From NCBI GenBank assembly GCA_964524065.1, contig CAZGCB010000009.1, positions 1 to 43,160 on the forward strand: DNA of 43,160 bases. The letters run 5' to 3'. Within the stretch, counting starts at the first letter, position 1. Every line of letters starts with the position of its first letter. A model generated the notes under the pieces. It was given only the letters and a program-made list of their open reading frames with translations, did not search any database and was not told the DNA's origin. This DNA is from CAZADA01 sp964524065 (lineage in GTDB: Bacteria; Pseudomonadota; Alphaproteobacteria; Caulobacterales; Maricaulaceae). The translations under genes were made by a program, and so were the position numbers. This document shows positions 1-8,211 of this stretch, in pieces.

Positions 1-1
1 G

Positions 2-1267
2 TGGGCGGACTATGTCGGCCGCGAATTCAGTCCGGACACCGACAAATCGGTGATGCTGCGCACCCATTGTCAGACATCGGGCTGGAGCCTCGCGGCCAAT
101 GATGTGTTCAACAATGTCACGCGCACGGCGGTGGAGGCCATGGCGGCGGTCGATGGCGGCACGCAAAGTCTGCACACCAATAGTTTGGACGAAGCCCTGG
201 CGCTGCCCACGCCCTTCGCGGCGCGCATCGCACGCAACACGCAGACCCTGCTGCAAACCGAAGCGCATCTCTGCGACACCATCGATCCCTGGGGCGGCAG
301 CTATTATGTGGAGCGCCTTACCGCCGACCTCGTCGCCCGCGCCCGCACCCACATCGCCGAGGTTGAAGCCCTAGGCGGCATGGCCGCAGCCATTGACGCC
401 GGGGCCCCGCAAAAGCGCATCGAAGAAGCCGCCGCCCAAACCCAGGCCCGCATCGATTCCGGCCGTCAGCCCATTATCGGCGTCAATCTGTTCCAGCCCG
501 AGCAGGATGACGACATCCCGGTGCTGAAGGTGGACAATGCCGAGGTGCGCGCGGCGCAAGTGGCCCGCCTCAAACGCCTGCGCGCTGAGCGCGACGCCGA
601 GCGGGTGGAGCAAGCGCTCGAGGCTCTCGCCAATATCGCGGCGGGAACGGACGGCAATCTCCTCGCGGCCTGTGTCGAGGCCGCCCGCGCCCGCGCCAGC
701 GTCGGCGAAATGAGCGACGCCATGGAGCGCGCCTTCAGCCGCCATCGCGCCATCCCGTCTGCGGTGAAGGGCGTTTATGTGAAGGAAAGCGGCGACACGC
801 CGGCCGTCCTCTCCGCCAAACAGGCGCTGGAGGCCTTCAAAGCCGCCCATGGCCGCGCGCCGCGCATCATGATCGCCAAACTGGGCCAAGACGGCCATGA
901 TCGCGGTCAGAAAGTCGTCGCCTCCGCCTTCACCGATTTGGGCTGGGAGGTGACGCTCGGCCCGCTCTTCCAAACGCCAGAGGAAGCCGCCGATGACGCG
1001 GTGGCGAAGAAGGTGGACATTGTCGCCGCCTCCAGTCTCGCCGGCGGGCACCTCACCCTGGTGCCGGAGCTGCGCACCGCCCTCGCCAGCCGCGGGCGCG
1101 AGGATGTGATGGTGGTGGTGGGCGGCGTCACCCCTCCGGAGGATGTCGGTGTGCTGAAGCATATGGGTGCCGCGGCCGGCTATGGCCCCGGCACGGTGAT
1201 CGCTGACACCGCCGCCGATCTCATCCGCAAGCTCGGCCCGCGCATGGGCTTGGGCGAGTTGGCGTGA
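2..1267 (+). CDS. scpA: methylmalonyl-CoA mutase large subunit, C-terminal part (5' end outside window)
   Basis: This is the C-terminal 421 residues of the adenosylcobalamin-dependent mutase that interconverts (R)-methylmalonyl-CoA and succinyl-CoA in propionate metabolism. The reading frame is open back to the window edge, so the start is not visible; the GTG at 50 is an internal codon. The first part carries the end of the TIM-barrel substrate domain, with the family signatures LRTHCQTSGWSL, GGTQSLHTN and DPWGGSYYVE. The last third is the B12-binding domain: KLGQDGHDRG near nt 880-910 supplies the DxHxxG motif whose histidine ligates cobalt, followed by a Rossmann-like segment ending in VVGGVTPPED. 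The small membrane-protein gene follows after 13 nt. The gene symbol could equally be mcmA or mutB. The family assignment is certain. Confidence 0.96.
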   Translation, partial: WADYVGREFSPDTDKSVMLRTHCQTSGWSLAANDVFNNVTRTAVEAMAAVDGGTQSLHTNSLDEALALPTPFAARIARNTQTLLQTEAHLCDTIDPWGGSYYVERLTADLVARARTHIAEVEALGGMAAAIDAGAPQKRIEEAAAQTQARIDSGRQPIIGVNLFQPEQDDDIPVLKVDNAEVRAAQVARLKRLRAERDAERVEQALEALANIAAGTDGNLLAACVEAARARASVGEMSDAMERAFSRHRAIPSAVKGVYVKESGDTPAVLSAKQALEAFKAAHGRAPRIMIAKLGQDGHDRGQKVVASAFTDLGWEVTLGPLFQTPEEAADDAVAKKVDIVAASSLAGGHLTLVPELRTALASRGREDVMVVVGGVTPPEDVGVLKHMGAAAGYGPGTVIADTAADLIRKLGPRMGLGELA

Positions 1268-1280
1268 GCCTGAACGGCGC

Positions 1281-1754
1281 ATGAGCCAAGCCGCCCCCCT
1301 CGCCGGACGCAGCACCACATGGTGGCGGGTGATCCCCGCGCTGTTCACGCCGCCTTTGGTGTTGGGCGCGCTCTATCTGATGTCAGTCACCATCTGGGAA
1401 GGGGCAAAGCGCCTCATAGGCGGGCAAGCGATGGCCCTCGCGCTCGATCCAGGGACCCTCATCATGTTTGCTGTCATGAGCATGATGTTTGTCGGCCCTT
1501 GCGTGCTGATCGCGGCTCTGATCTGGATCGTGCTGCATCGCCGCAGTTGGAGCGGGCCCACCCACGCCGCAGTCCTCGGCGCCGCCATGGGCGCACTTGG
1601 CTTTCTCGCCATGCGGTTTTGGCTCGTGGGCGACAATCTGCGCGCACCCTGGATCCTCTGGCTGATGGGCGCCGGCGCCCTTGCAGGACTGGTGGTCTGG
1701 GCGATCGCCTATGCCGGCCGACCGGAGAAAGCATTGCGATTGGTGCGAGCTTAA
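1281..1754 (+). CDS. small membrane protein of unknown function
   Basis: This 157-residue protein is not recognised. It has four hydrophobic stretches at about residues 18-38, 60-86, 94-112 and 122-145, separated by short loops such as HRRSWSGPTH, and a basic C-terminal tail (RPEKALRLVRA), so it should be an inner-membrane protein. The ATG lies 13 nt after the mutase stop, which suggests co-transcription with it, although no strong Shine-Dalgarno sequence is visible. Codon use matches the neighbours. Nothing in the sequence points to a catalytic role. Confidence 0.7.
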   Translation: MSQAAPLAGRSTTWWRVIPALFTPPLVLGALYLMSVTIWEGAKRLIGGQAMALALDPGTLIMFAVMSMMFVGPCVLIAALIWIVLHRRSWSGPTHAAVLGAAMGALGFLAMRFWLVGDNLRAPWILWLMGAGALAGLVVWAIAYAGRPEKALRLVRA

Positions 1755-1834
1755 GGCTCCAACGCCATCACAACGACCTTGAATATAGACAGACGCAGCG
1801 GGCGCCGGCCCGACGGCAAGGTCGGCCGAAAGGC

Positions 1835-1871
1835 AATCGCGACGCTCTCTAAAAGAAAATCGCGACGCTCT
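1835..1871. repeat. 14-bp direct repeat at the 3' end of the thioesterase gene
   Basis: The 14-mer aatcgcgacgctct occurs at 1835-1848 and again at 1858-1871. The second copy encodes the last residues of the minus-strand thioesterase-like gene, and the first lies just beyond its stop codon. It looks like a small local duplication; no function is evident. Confidence 0.6.
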
Positions 1872-2640
1872 GGCGACCCGCGATCACAAGCTCACGGTTT
1901 GCGTTCCACACCAACATATCCTGGCTTGAATACCCGCCTGAGGCCTGCTCCGCGCGCGTTTGAAGAAGCCACCAGCCATCGTCCGTTTGCGGCGCGTTGG
2001 TCAAAAAATTGAGCATCCAGGTCATCGAGCTGATGGGCGCAAACTCCGCGGCCATGGGCAACACGGCCGGCGGCGGCGTGTCCGCGAGCGCGATCAGGGC
2101 CACAATATCGGTCGCCGCCTCGTCGCGATGACGTACCCAAATGAAATGATCATGCTCCGTCGACCCGGTCGCGGGGCGCGCGCCTTTCGCCAACCGTGTG
2201 TCAAAATGCTGCGTGAAGCTGGGGCCAAGGCCCTCGGGAATGAAAACCGGGCACGCATCCGGCGCGGCCACATCCGGTTGGGGCGTCCAGTTCTGATCCA
2301 GCGTGGACTCACGCTCCGCGCCAAAGGCGAATGTGCAGCGGGTCGCCAAGCCCTTTTCGCCGGTGAGATCCGCTTCAAAAAAGCTCACGGATTTGCCGCG
2401 GCGCAATTCCCGCGCCCGCCCTTCCACCGGCCCGCCGGCCGGGCCGATGAACGCCACATTCGCACTGCGCAAGGGCGGCAAATTGGGGGCCGAGCGCATC
2501 ACCGCTTCAAGGCACAAGGCGCTGGAGAGGCCGCCATAAGTGGTGCGCCCCTGCATCCAACCGTCGGGAATGGTGATGTCGAGGCCGCCCGGCTGGCTGG
2601 ACGCTGAAGCGATCAAGCCGGTGAACGATATCCAACTCAT
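1849..2640 (-). CDS. acyl-CoA thioesterase-like hotdog protein
   Basis: This 263-residue protein resembles the TesB-like double-hotdog thioesterases, which hydrolyse acyl-CoA to free fatty acid and CoA. The N-terminal half has the pattern GRTTYGGLSSALCLEAV (residues about 24-45), where the YGG/HGG turn precedes the central helix of the first hotdog. The second hotdog follows with a FIWVRHRD strand and PISSMTWMLNFL. Length fits the single-chain family of about 260-290 residues. The start is placed at ATG 2640, preceded by GGTGGG at a suitable distance, rather than at a TTG seven codons upstream. Substrate cannot be deduced. It is divergent from the carbonic anhydrase-like gene across a 393-nt gap. 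Confidence 0.8.
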   Translation of the reverse strand: MSWISFTGLIASASSQPGGLDITIPDGWMQGRTTYGGLSSALCLEAVMRSAPNLPPLRSANVAFIGPAGGPVEGRARELRRGKSVSFFEADLTGEKGLATRCTFAFGAERESTLDQNWTPQPDVAAPDACPVFIPEGLGPSFTQHFDTRLAKGARPATGSTEHDHFIWVRHRDEAATDIVALIALADTPPPAVLPMAAEFAPISSMTWMLNFLTNAPQTDDGWWLLQTRAEQASGGYSSQDMLVWNANRELVIAGRQSVAIFF

Positions 2641-3033
2641 ACAGAACCCACCTACAAGCAACTGCCCGCGTCGTGCGCTTCGCGTGCTTAGGCCAAACCC
2701 GGCGCGGCGCCAATCGGCGACGACCTTCGTCTAGTTCCATCTTACTGAGCGTTTTCGTTTGAAGAGGCCGCCGAACCGGGTGCAACCAGCGGCGGCGCCC
2801 CGTCCCATGGCCGCACAAAACAGGCTCGCCACCGGCCCGCGCCGCGCCGCAACGCTCCTTTCTTTGGAAAGTTCAGCGCCTTAAGCGATGCCCCCACACG
2901 GCCCGCTGCCGAATTTTCGATCGATCGGTCGTACCGCCTCTTGCGCCCGGGGCGGCCTGTCCCACATCGATGCGAAGATGATGCACATACATCGTCAACG
3001 GTACAAATTGTCAGGTGAACAAGGGGAAGCGTT
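2641..3033. other. 393-nt intergenic region between divergent genes
   Basis: This gap must hold the promoters of the thioesterase-like gene (-) and the carbonic anhydrase-like gene (+). The only clear element is an AGGGGA ribosome binding site just upstream of ATG 3034. No convincing ORF, tRNA, inverted repeat or terminator was seen. The stretch is slightly less GC-rich just before the plus-strand gene (about 2975-3030), the likely promoter area. Confidence 0.5.
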
Positions 3034-3561
3034 ATGAAAGCTTTGGCGTATTGGGTTGCGGGCGCGGCGGCGTTGGGTCTCAGCAGCGCGGCGGTCGCCG
3101 AACCGATCACCGCCGAAGAGGTGGAAGCGGCTCAACAAGCTTGGGGCGAAGGCATCGTCACAATCGGTAAAGTGTTCACCGAAGAAGGCGACTACACGCA
3201 AGCCGCGCGCGATCACATCAACGCGTTCTACGGCTATGGCGAGAGCGAAATCCTCTTCAAGCCGACTTTGGCGGCTGAGGATCAGTTCCGCGGCTCCTTC
3301 GACGAAGCGCTGTCTTACTTTGTGGGCGGCTCCATCGAAGAAGATGGCGGCTTCGCCATTGCGCCCTACACCAATGTGCGCTGGGAAAATGAAGGCACCC
3401 TGCTGTTCGGCGACGCCGCCGTGGCCATGGGCAACTACTTCTTCACCCGCACCAACGGTGATGTGGTGAAGGTGGAGTATTCCTTCGGCTATGAGCGTGG
3501 CGAAGATGGCGAGCTGAACATTGTTCTGCACCACTCCTCGCTGCCGTTTAACCCGAGCTAA
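3034..3561 (+). CDS. secreted NTF2-fold protein, candidate iota-class carbonic anhydrase (COG4337/CaMKII-AD type)
   Basis: This 175-residue protein begins with a Sec signal peptide (hydrophobic AYWVAGAAALGLSSAA, likely cleavage after AVA at residue 22) and should act in the periplasm. The mature part follows the pattern I know from the COG4337 family: AQQAWGEGIVTIGK, HINAFYGYG, ILFKPT, ALSYFVGG, NVRWEN, AMGNYFFT, VEYSFGY and a C-terminal LHHSSLPF at residues 165-172. The family consensus around that last motif has been reported as HHHSS and linked to the active site of iota carbonic anhydrases, which hydrate CO2; here the first position is Leu. These proteins are often mis-annotated as phosphoribosyl-AMP cyclohydrolase. 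An AGGGGA ribosome binding site precedes the start, and a strong terminator follows. It forms a single-gene transcription unit. The family call is firm; the enzymatic activity is inferred. Confidence 0.8.
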   Translation: MKALAYWVAGAAALGLSSAAVAEPITAEEVEAAQQAWGEGIVTIGKVFTEEGDYTQAARDHINAFYGYGESEILFKPTLAAEDQFRGSFDEALSYFVGGSIEEDGGFAIAPYTNVRWENEGTLLFGDAAVAMGNYFFTRTNGDVVKVEYSFGYERGEDGELNIVLHHSSLPFNPS

Positions 3562-3585
3562 GCGGTTAAACCTCCGAATGCGAGA

Positions 3586-3611
3586 GGGCTCGGCGCATGC
3601 CGAGCCCTTTT
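3586..3611 (+). terminator. rho-independent terminator of the carbonic anhydrase-like gene
   Basis: A perfect 9-bp stem, GGGCTCGGC (3586-3594) with GCCGAGCCC (3599-3607), has a GCAT loop and is followed by TTTT. It sits 24 nt after the stop of the plus-strand gene. The other strand lacks a T-run, so it should act only on plus-strand transcription before the convergent aminotransferase gene. Confidence 0.9.
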
Positions 3612-3617
3612 GTGTGC

Positions 3618-4847
3618 TTACCGCACCCCATCGCAGAACGCCTGGATGCGGCGACAGGCCTCCTCCAGCGTCGCATTGGACGTGGCATAGGACACCCGAA
3701 ACGCACCCGCGCGGCCAAAGGCGGAGCCGGGCACCACGGCGACATTGTTCTCCTCCAACACAGCCGTCGCGAAGGCGACATCATCGGGCATTGGCGTCCC
3801 GGCAGGCGAGGTTTTGCCCATCAGCGCCGACACATCGGCGAACACATAGAACGCGCCCACCGGCGTGTTGGCGGAAACGCCCTCGGCCGCATTGAGCCCA
3901 GCCACCACCAAATCACGGCGGGTTTTGAACAACTCGTTGTTGGTGGCGATGAAATCCTGCGGGCCGTTCAGTGCTTCCACCGCCGCCCATTGCGACAGGG
4001 AGCACGGGTTGGACGTGGTCTGGCTGATAATTTTGCGCATCGCGGTGATGAGGTCCGTCGGCCCGGCCGCATAGCCAATGCGCCACCCAGTCATCGCGTA
4101 CGCCTTGGAGACACCGTTCATGGTGAGCGTGCGGGCCTGGAGCTGCGGCTCCACCTGCGCGATGGTGGCGAATTGAAACCCGTCATAGACGAGGTGCTCA
4201 TACATATCGTCCGTCAGCACCCAGACTTGCGGATGGCGCAACAACACGTCCGCCAGGCCGCGCAGCTCTTCAGCCGTATAGCCGGCGCCCGTCGGGTTGG
4301 AGGGCGAGTTCAACAGCAGCCATGTCGTCTTCGGCGTGATCGCCGCCTCCAGCTGGGCCGGCGTGAGCTTCCAATCCGTCTCCGGGCCGCACTCCACGCT
4401 GACCGGTTCCCCGCCGCACAGACGCACCATTTCCGGATAGGACACCCAATACGGCGCCGGCACGATCACCTCATCGCCGGGATTCAACGTCGCCAGAAGT
4501 GCGTTGTAGATCACTGCCTTACCGCCCGGCGCCACATGGACTTGGCCCGTGGCATAGTCGAGGCCGTTATCGCGCTTGAACTTAGCGACGATCGCTTCCT
4601 TCAGTTCCGGGATGCCATCAGCGGGCGTGTATTTGGTTTTGCCCTCCGCGAGCGCGTTGACCGCCGCTTCCTTGATGTTGTTGGGGGTATCGAAATCCGG
4701 CTCACCGGCGCCAAGGCCGATGACATCGCGCCCCGCCCGACGCAGCTCCGCCGCCTTGGTGGTCACCGCAATGGTGGCCGACGGTTTCACGCGCTGCACG
4801 GCGTCGGAAAGCGGTGCGGGAATGGCGTCGAGAGCGGCGGCGTCCAT
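3618..4847 (-). CDS. aspC: aspartate-type aminotransferase (class I, PLP-dependent)
   Basis: The product transfers amino groups between aspartate (possibly also prephenate or aromatic substrates) and 2-oxoglutarate using pyridoxal phosphate. It matches the bacterial subgroup I-gamma enzymes: GLGAGEPDFDTP near the N-terminus, the SNPTGAGY loop with the cofactor-contacting Asn, and SKAYAMTGWRIGY, whose Lys (residue 248 from this start) forms the Schiff base. The C-terminus carries the substrate-carboxylate Arg in FRVSYATS. The ATG at 4847 gives 409 residues, close to the usual 400, and has GAGG 8 nt upstream; the longer GTG start at 4898 has no ribosome binding site. Cytoplasmic. Gene name could also be aatA or aspB. 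Confidence 0.92.
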   Translation of the reverse strand: MDAAALDAIPAPLSDAVQRVKPSATIAVTTKAAELRRAGRDVIGLGAGEPDFDTPNNIKEAAVNALAEGKTKYTPADGIPELKEAIVAKFKRDNGLDYATGQVHVAPGGKAVIYNALLATLNPGDEVIVPAPYWVSYPEMVRLCGGEPVSVECGPETDWKLTPAQLEAAITPKTTWLLLNSPSNPTGAGYTAEELRGLADVLLRHPQVWVLTDDMYEHLVYDGFQFATIAQVEPQLQARTLTMNGVSKAYAMTGWRIGYAAGPTDLITAMRKIISQTTSNPCSLSQWAAVEALNGPQDFIATNNELFKTRRDLVVAGLNAAEGVSANTPVGAFYVFADVSALMGKTSPAGTPMPDDVAFATAVLEENNVAVVPGSAFGRAGAFRVSYATSNATLEEACRRIQAFCDGVR

Positions 4848-5119
4848 GGCGGGAACCTCATCGGCGTTAGGGTTAATCCGGCCGAACGCTACGCTCACCC
4901 GCGAGCGAGATCAAATGCCGCACGGTTTAGCGGACCCGCCTGTGTCCGCCGGCGGGCTCCCGCCGCGCGCCTGTGTCATCAAACGTCCTCATCAACGCCC
5001 CGATAGGGCCACACGACACCACTGCCGATGGCGTGTATACTGCGGTTGCGTGCGGGGACGCCGCCGCGTTCTTGTGCCCAGAATCCTTGATCCGCGCCTT
5101 AGTCCGGGGAGACGCGCCC

Positions 5120-7594
5120 ATGTCCGAGACCCTTCACGCCGCGCGCCATGCGACGATCGCTGCGCTGTCTGGGCTGGTCGCCTTCTGGTTTCCGGTCGCG
5201 GTCGTCGCGCAAGACACGCCTCCCGCCGCCCCGCCCGCACAAACAGAACAAGCCGCCCCGCCGCCGGGCCTAGTGACGCTGGCGCAAGTGGAGGCCGGCC
5301 AACTCCTACTGAAAACCGTTTATGCTGGCCGCTATATGCCCGCGCCCACCGTGGCGGCGGATGTCCAAATCGACATCACCGGTCCGCTGGTGCGCACGAC
5401 AGTGACCCAACGCTTTGAGAACCCCTCCGATCAATGGGTGGAGGCGACCTACACCTACCCGCTGCCGGAGAACGCGGCGGTGGACCGCCTGCGCCTGATG
5501 GTGGGCGATCGCTTCATTGAGGGGCAGATCAAAGAGCGGGAAGAGGCGCGTCAGATTTTCGAAACCGCGCGCCGCGAGGGCCGCCGCGCCGGCCTGGTCG
5601 AGCAACAGCGCCCCAACATGTTCACCAACTCCGTCGCCAATATCGGCCCCGGTGAAACCGTGGTGGTGCAAATCGAATATCAAGAGACCGCGCGGCTGAA
5701 TGACGGCGTGTTCTCCGTGCGCTTTCCCATGGTGGTCGGCCCGCGCTACATCCCCGCGCCGGATCTCGTGCAGACAGTGGATTTCGGCGGCGCGACGGGC
5801 ATAGCCCTTTCCGATCCGGTGCCGGACGCGAACGCCATCACCCCACCGGTCCAACGCCCCGACGCAGAGCCAGGCCTTGACGCCGATGGCGCGGTCACCG
5901 ACCCCGACGCCCTGCGCCTGCCCGTATTCATCCGCGCGGATTTGCGGGCGGGCTTCCGCCTCGGCACCATCGAGAGCCTGCATCATGCGGTGGACATCGA
6001 CCGCAAGGATCGCAGCCGTCGCGCGCTGATCGAGCTGGAGGGCGACACACCCGCCAATAAAGACTTCGTGCTGGAATGGCGCGCTGATGAGGGCCGCACG
6101 CCGCAAGCGGCGCTGTTTAAGGAAACCTGGAACGGCGCCACCTACGCCCTCGCCATGGTGGTTCCGCCCGCCGAACTCAGCGCCGATGCTCCGCGCCGGC
6201 CGCGCGAAGCCATCTTCGTCATCGACAATTCCGGCTCCATGTCCGGCCCGTCGATGGCTCAGGCCAAGCAGGCTTTGGTGCTGGCCCTCGACCGTTTGGA
6301 GCCGGCCGACCGCTTCAACGTCATCCGCTTTGACGACACCTATGACATCGCCTTTCCGGGCCCGGTTGACGCGACGCCGGAGAATGTCGCCTACGCCAAA
6401 GGCCTGGTGAGCGCGCTGGAGGCTAATGGCGGCACCGAAATGCTGCCAGCCTTGCGCGAGGCGCTGCTGGACGCCAACCCGACGGATGACAGCCGGGTGC
6501 GCCAGGTGGTGTTCCTCACCGATGGCGCCATCGGCAATGAAGCCCAGCTGTTTCAAGCGATTAATGACGGCCTTGGCCGCTCGCGCTTGTTCACCGTCGG
6601 CATTGGTTCAGCGCCAAACTCCTACTTCATGAACCGCGCCGCCCGCATGGGCCGGGGCACCTTCACCTATATCGGCGATGTGTCCGAAGTGGCGGAAAAA
6701 GCCGGCGAGTTGTTCCAAGCGCTGGAGCGTCCGGTGATGACGGACCTCGCCGTCGAGGTGCGCGAAGGACGCCTTGTGGAGGCCTACCCCGATCCCTTGC
6801 CGGATCTCTATGATGGCGAGCCGGTCGTCACTGTCCTCAGGGGCGTGCAAAACGGCGATACGCTGCGGCTCTCCGGCCTGCTGGCGGGCCAGCGCTGGGC
6901 GGCGGATCTGCGGATCAACCAAGCCGCCGAAGGCCCCGGCGTCGCGGGCCTGTGGGGCCGGGCGAAAATCGCCGACATTGAAGAAAGCCGCTTTGAAGGC
7001 GTGGATTACCAAGTCATCGACGCCGGTGTTTTGGCCACCGCCTTGGAGTTCGGCCTCGTGTCACGCCGCACCAGCCTGGTGGCGGTGGATGTCACGCCGG
7101 CCCGGCCCGCGGACGAGCCGCTGATCCGTCAAGAGATCGCGACCATGCTGCCAGAGGGCTGGGATTTCGGCAAAGTGTTCGGCGAGGACACGCCGCCCTT
7201 CCAGCGCGAAGCCGCGCTCGAGCTTGACGATGTCCGCTTCGCCGCGCTGCGTGATCCACGCGACGCCGACCAAGTGCTGCGCACCGCCGACGGCTTGGCT
7301 TTGCCGCGCGGCGGCCTGCTTGACATGGATCGCGCTGTGCTGAAAGCGACGGCTGATCGCCTGCGCCAGGCCGCGGCGTTCAGTGTGCAAGCCCTGCAAA
7401 ACGCGCGCGCCGGCGATGCGCAGCTGGTGGCGCCCGCGCGCATCACATCCAGCACGCGCACCGCGCATCTTTGGCTGGGCGGGGCGCTGATCGCGGCGGC
7501 GCTCGCCCTGTTCATCATCGGGCTTGTGGCGCTACGCCGCAAAGCCCAAGCAGCCCAAGCAGCCCAAGCAGCCCAAGCAGCCAAGCGGGGATGA
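5120..7594 (+). CDS. VIT and von Willebrand A domain protein, sortase-associated (marine proteobacterial sortase target type)
   Basis: This 824-residue protein starts with a signal peptide (ATIAALSGLVAFWFPVAVVAQ) followed by a Pro/Ala linker. A VIT domain spans about residues 70-200 (signatures VTQRFENPSDQWVEATYTYPLPE and FTNSVANIGPGE). A vWA domain begins near residue 365 with FVIDNSGSMSG, an intact DxSxS metal-ion-dependent adhesion site, and continues to VFLTDGAIGNE. A transmembrane helix near residues 783-805 is followed by a basic tail. Architecture and linkage to a sortase match the family TIGR03788. Unlike the family description, I see no LPxTG-like motif before the last helix; the segment reads ARITSSTRTAHLW. 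Start ATG 5120 has GGGGAG upstream and yields a proper signal peptide. The 3' end holds a 9-bp tandem repeat and overlaps the sortase start by 4 nt. Confidence 0.92.
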   Translation: MSETLHAARHATIAALSGLVAFWFPVAVVAQDTPPAAPPAQTEQAAPPPGLVTLAQVEAGQLLLKTVYAGRYMPAPTVAADVQIDITGPLVRTTVTQRFENPSDQWVEATYTYPLPENAAVDRLRLMVGDRFIEGQIKEREEARQIFETARREGRRAGLVEQQRPNMFTNSVANIGPGETVVVQIEYQETARLNDGVFSVRFPMVVGPRYIPAPDLVQTVDFGGATGIALSDPVPDANAITPPVQRPDAEPGLDADGAVTDPDALRLPVFIRADLRAGFRLGTIESLHHAVDIDRKDRSRRALIELEGDTPANKDFVLEWRADEGRTPQAALFKETWNGATYALAMVVPPAELSADAPRRPREAIFVIDNSGSMSGPSMAQAKQALVLALDRLEPADRFNVIRFDDTYDIAFPGPVDATPENVAYAKGLVSALEANGGTEMLPALREALLDANPTDDSRVRQVVFLTDGAIGNEAQLFQAINDGLGRSRLFTVGIGSAPNSYFMNRAARMGRGTFTYIGDVSEVAEKAGELFQALERPVMTDLAVEVREGRLVEAYPDPLPDLYDGEPVVTVLRGVQNGDTLRLSGLLAGQRWAADLRINQAAEGPGVAGLWGRAKIADIEESRFEGVDYQVIDAGVLATALEFGLVSRRTSLVAVDVTPARPADEPLIRQEIATMLPEGWDFGKVFGEDTPPFQREAALELDDVRFAALRDPRDADQVLRTADGLALPRGGLLDMDRAVLKATADRLRQAAAFSVQALQNARAGDAQLVAPARITSSTRTAHLWLGGALIAAALALFIIGLVALRRKAQAAQAAQAAQAAKRG
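7544..7579 (+). repeat. four perfect copies of a 9-bp tandem repeat
   Basis: The unit gcccaagca is repeated four times without mismatch, followed by a partial fifth copy. It encodes the (AQA)n cytoplasmic tail of the vWA protein, immediately before the sortase start. Because the unit is a multiple of three, copy-number change would alter tail length without frameshift. Confidence 0.95.
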
Positions 7595-8211
7595 CAGCAT
7601 CTGGCGGCATACACCGCAGCCTCTTTGTCCTGTTTGGCGGCGCGGGCCTCGCGCTGATCGCCGGCCTCGCTGTGATCGGTCACAGCCTCGGGCTCCATCC
7701 CTGGCTCACGCCCAAAGCCGTGGCCGCCGACACGCTCATCGCCCAAGCCTGGGCGCGCGCGCAAGCGGGCGAGCCCGCGCCCAAACCCTGGCCCTGGGCG
7801 GACACCTGGCCCGTCGCGCGCCTCAGCGCCCCGGCCTATGGGACGGACGCCATCGTTCTGCATGAAGCGGGGGGCGAAGCGATGGCCTTCGGGCCGGCCT
7901 GGCTCGCCCAGACGCCCCAGCCGGGGGAGAGGGGCGTCTCCGTCATCGCCGCCCATCGCGACACCCATTTCGCCTTCCTGAAAGATTTGGAGCCAGGCGA
8001 CATTGTCGATGTGGAGCGCGCCGACGGCGGCGCCGCGCCGTTTGAAATCACCCATACCGAGATTGTGCGCCATGACGCCTCGGGCATTGTGCCGGAGGAT
8101 GGGGGCCCCGCGCGCCTCGCGCTGGTGACCTGCTGGCCATTTGGAACCACGGAGCCGGGCCCCCTGCGCTATGTAGTGTGGGGCCGTCTCATGTCGCCCA
8201 GCGTCGGCTAA
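7591..8211 (+). CDS. class GN sortase (marine proteobacterial sortase)
   Basis: This 206-residue cysteine transpeptidase is anchored by one N-terminal transmembrane helix (residues about 9-32) with the catalytic domain in the periplasm. The sortase triad is visible: His122 in IAAHRDTHFAFL, Cys181 in LVTCWPFG and Arg193 in PLRYVVWG. GN sortases are found in Gram-negative bacteria with one dedicated substrate encoded next door, here the VIT/vWA protein upstream. The ATG overlaps the substrate stop codon (ATGA), so the two are very likely translationally coupled. The stop codon overlaps that of trmB on the other strand. What the substrate is attached to in a Gram-negative envelope is not known from the sequence. 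Confidence 0.93.
   Translation: MTASGGIHRSLFVLFGGAGLALIAGLAVIGHSLGLHPWLTPKAVAADTLIAQAWARAQAGEPAPKPWPWADTWPVARLSAPAYGTDAIVLHEAGGEAMAFGPAWLAQTPQPGERGVSVIAAHRDTHFAFLKDLEPGDIVDVERADGGAAPFEITHTEIVRHDASGIVPEDGGPARLALVTCWPFGTTEPGPLRYVVWGRLMSPSVG

Noticed and set aside
3597..5006. Long plus-strand open frame (469 codons) opposite the aminotransferase gene
   Set aside because: Arg/His-rich composition with no family resemblance; it is the antisense shadow of a clear PLP enzyme in high-GC DNA.
5306..6556. Long minus-strand open frame (416 codons) opposite the vWA protein
   Set aside because: His/Gly/Ala-rich shadow of a gene with recognised domains and signal peptide.
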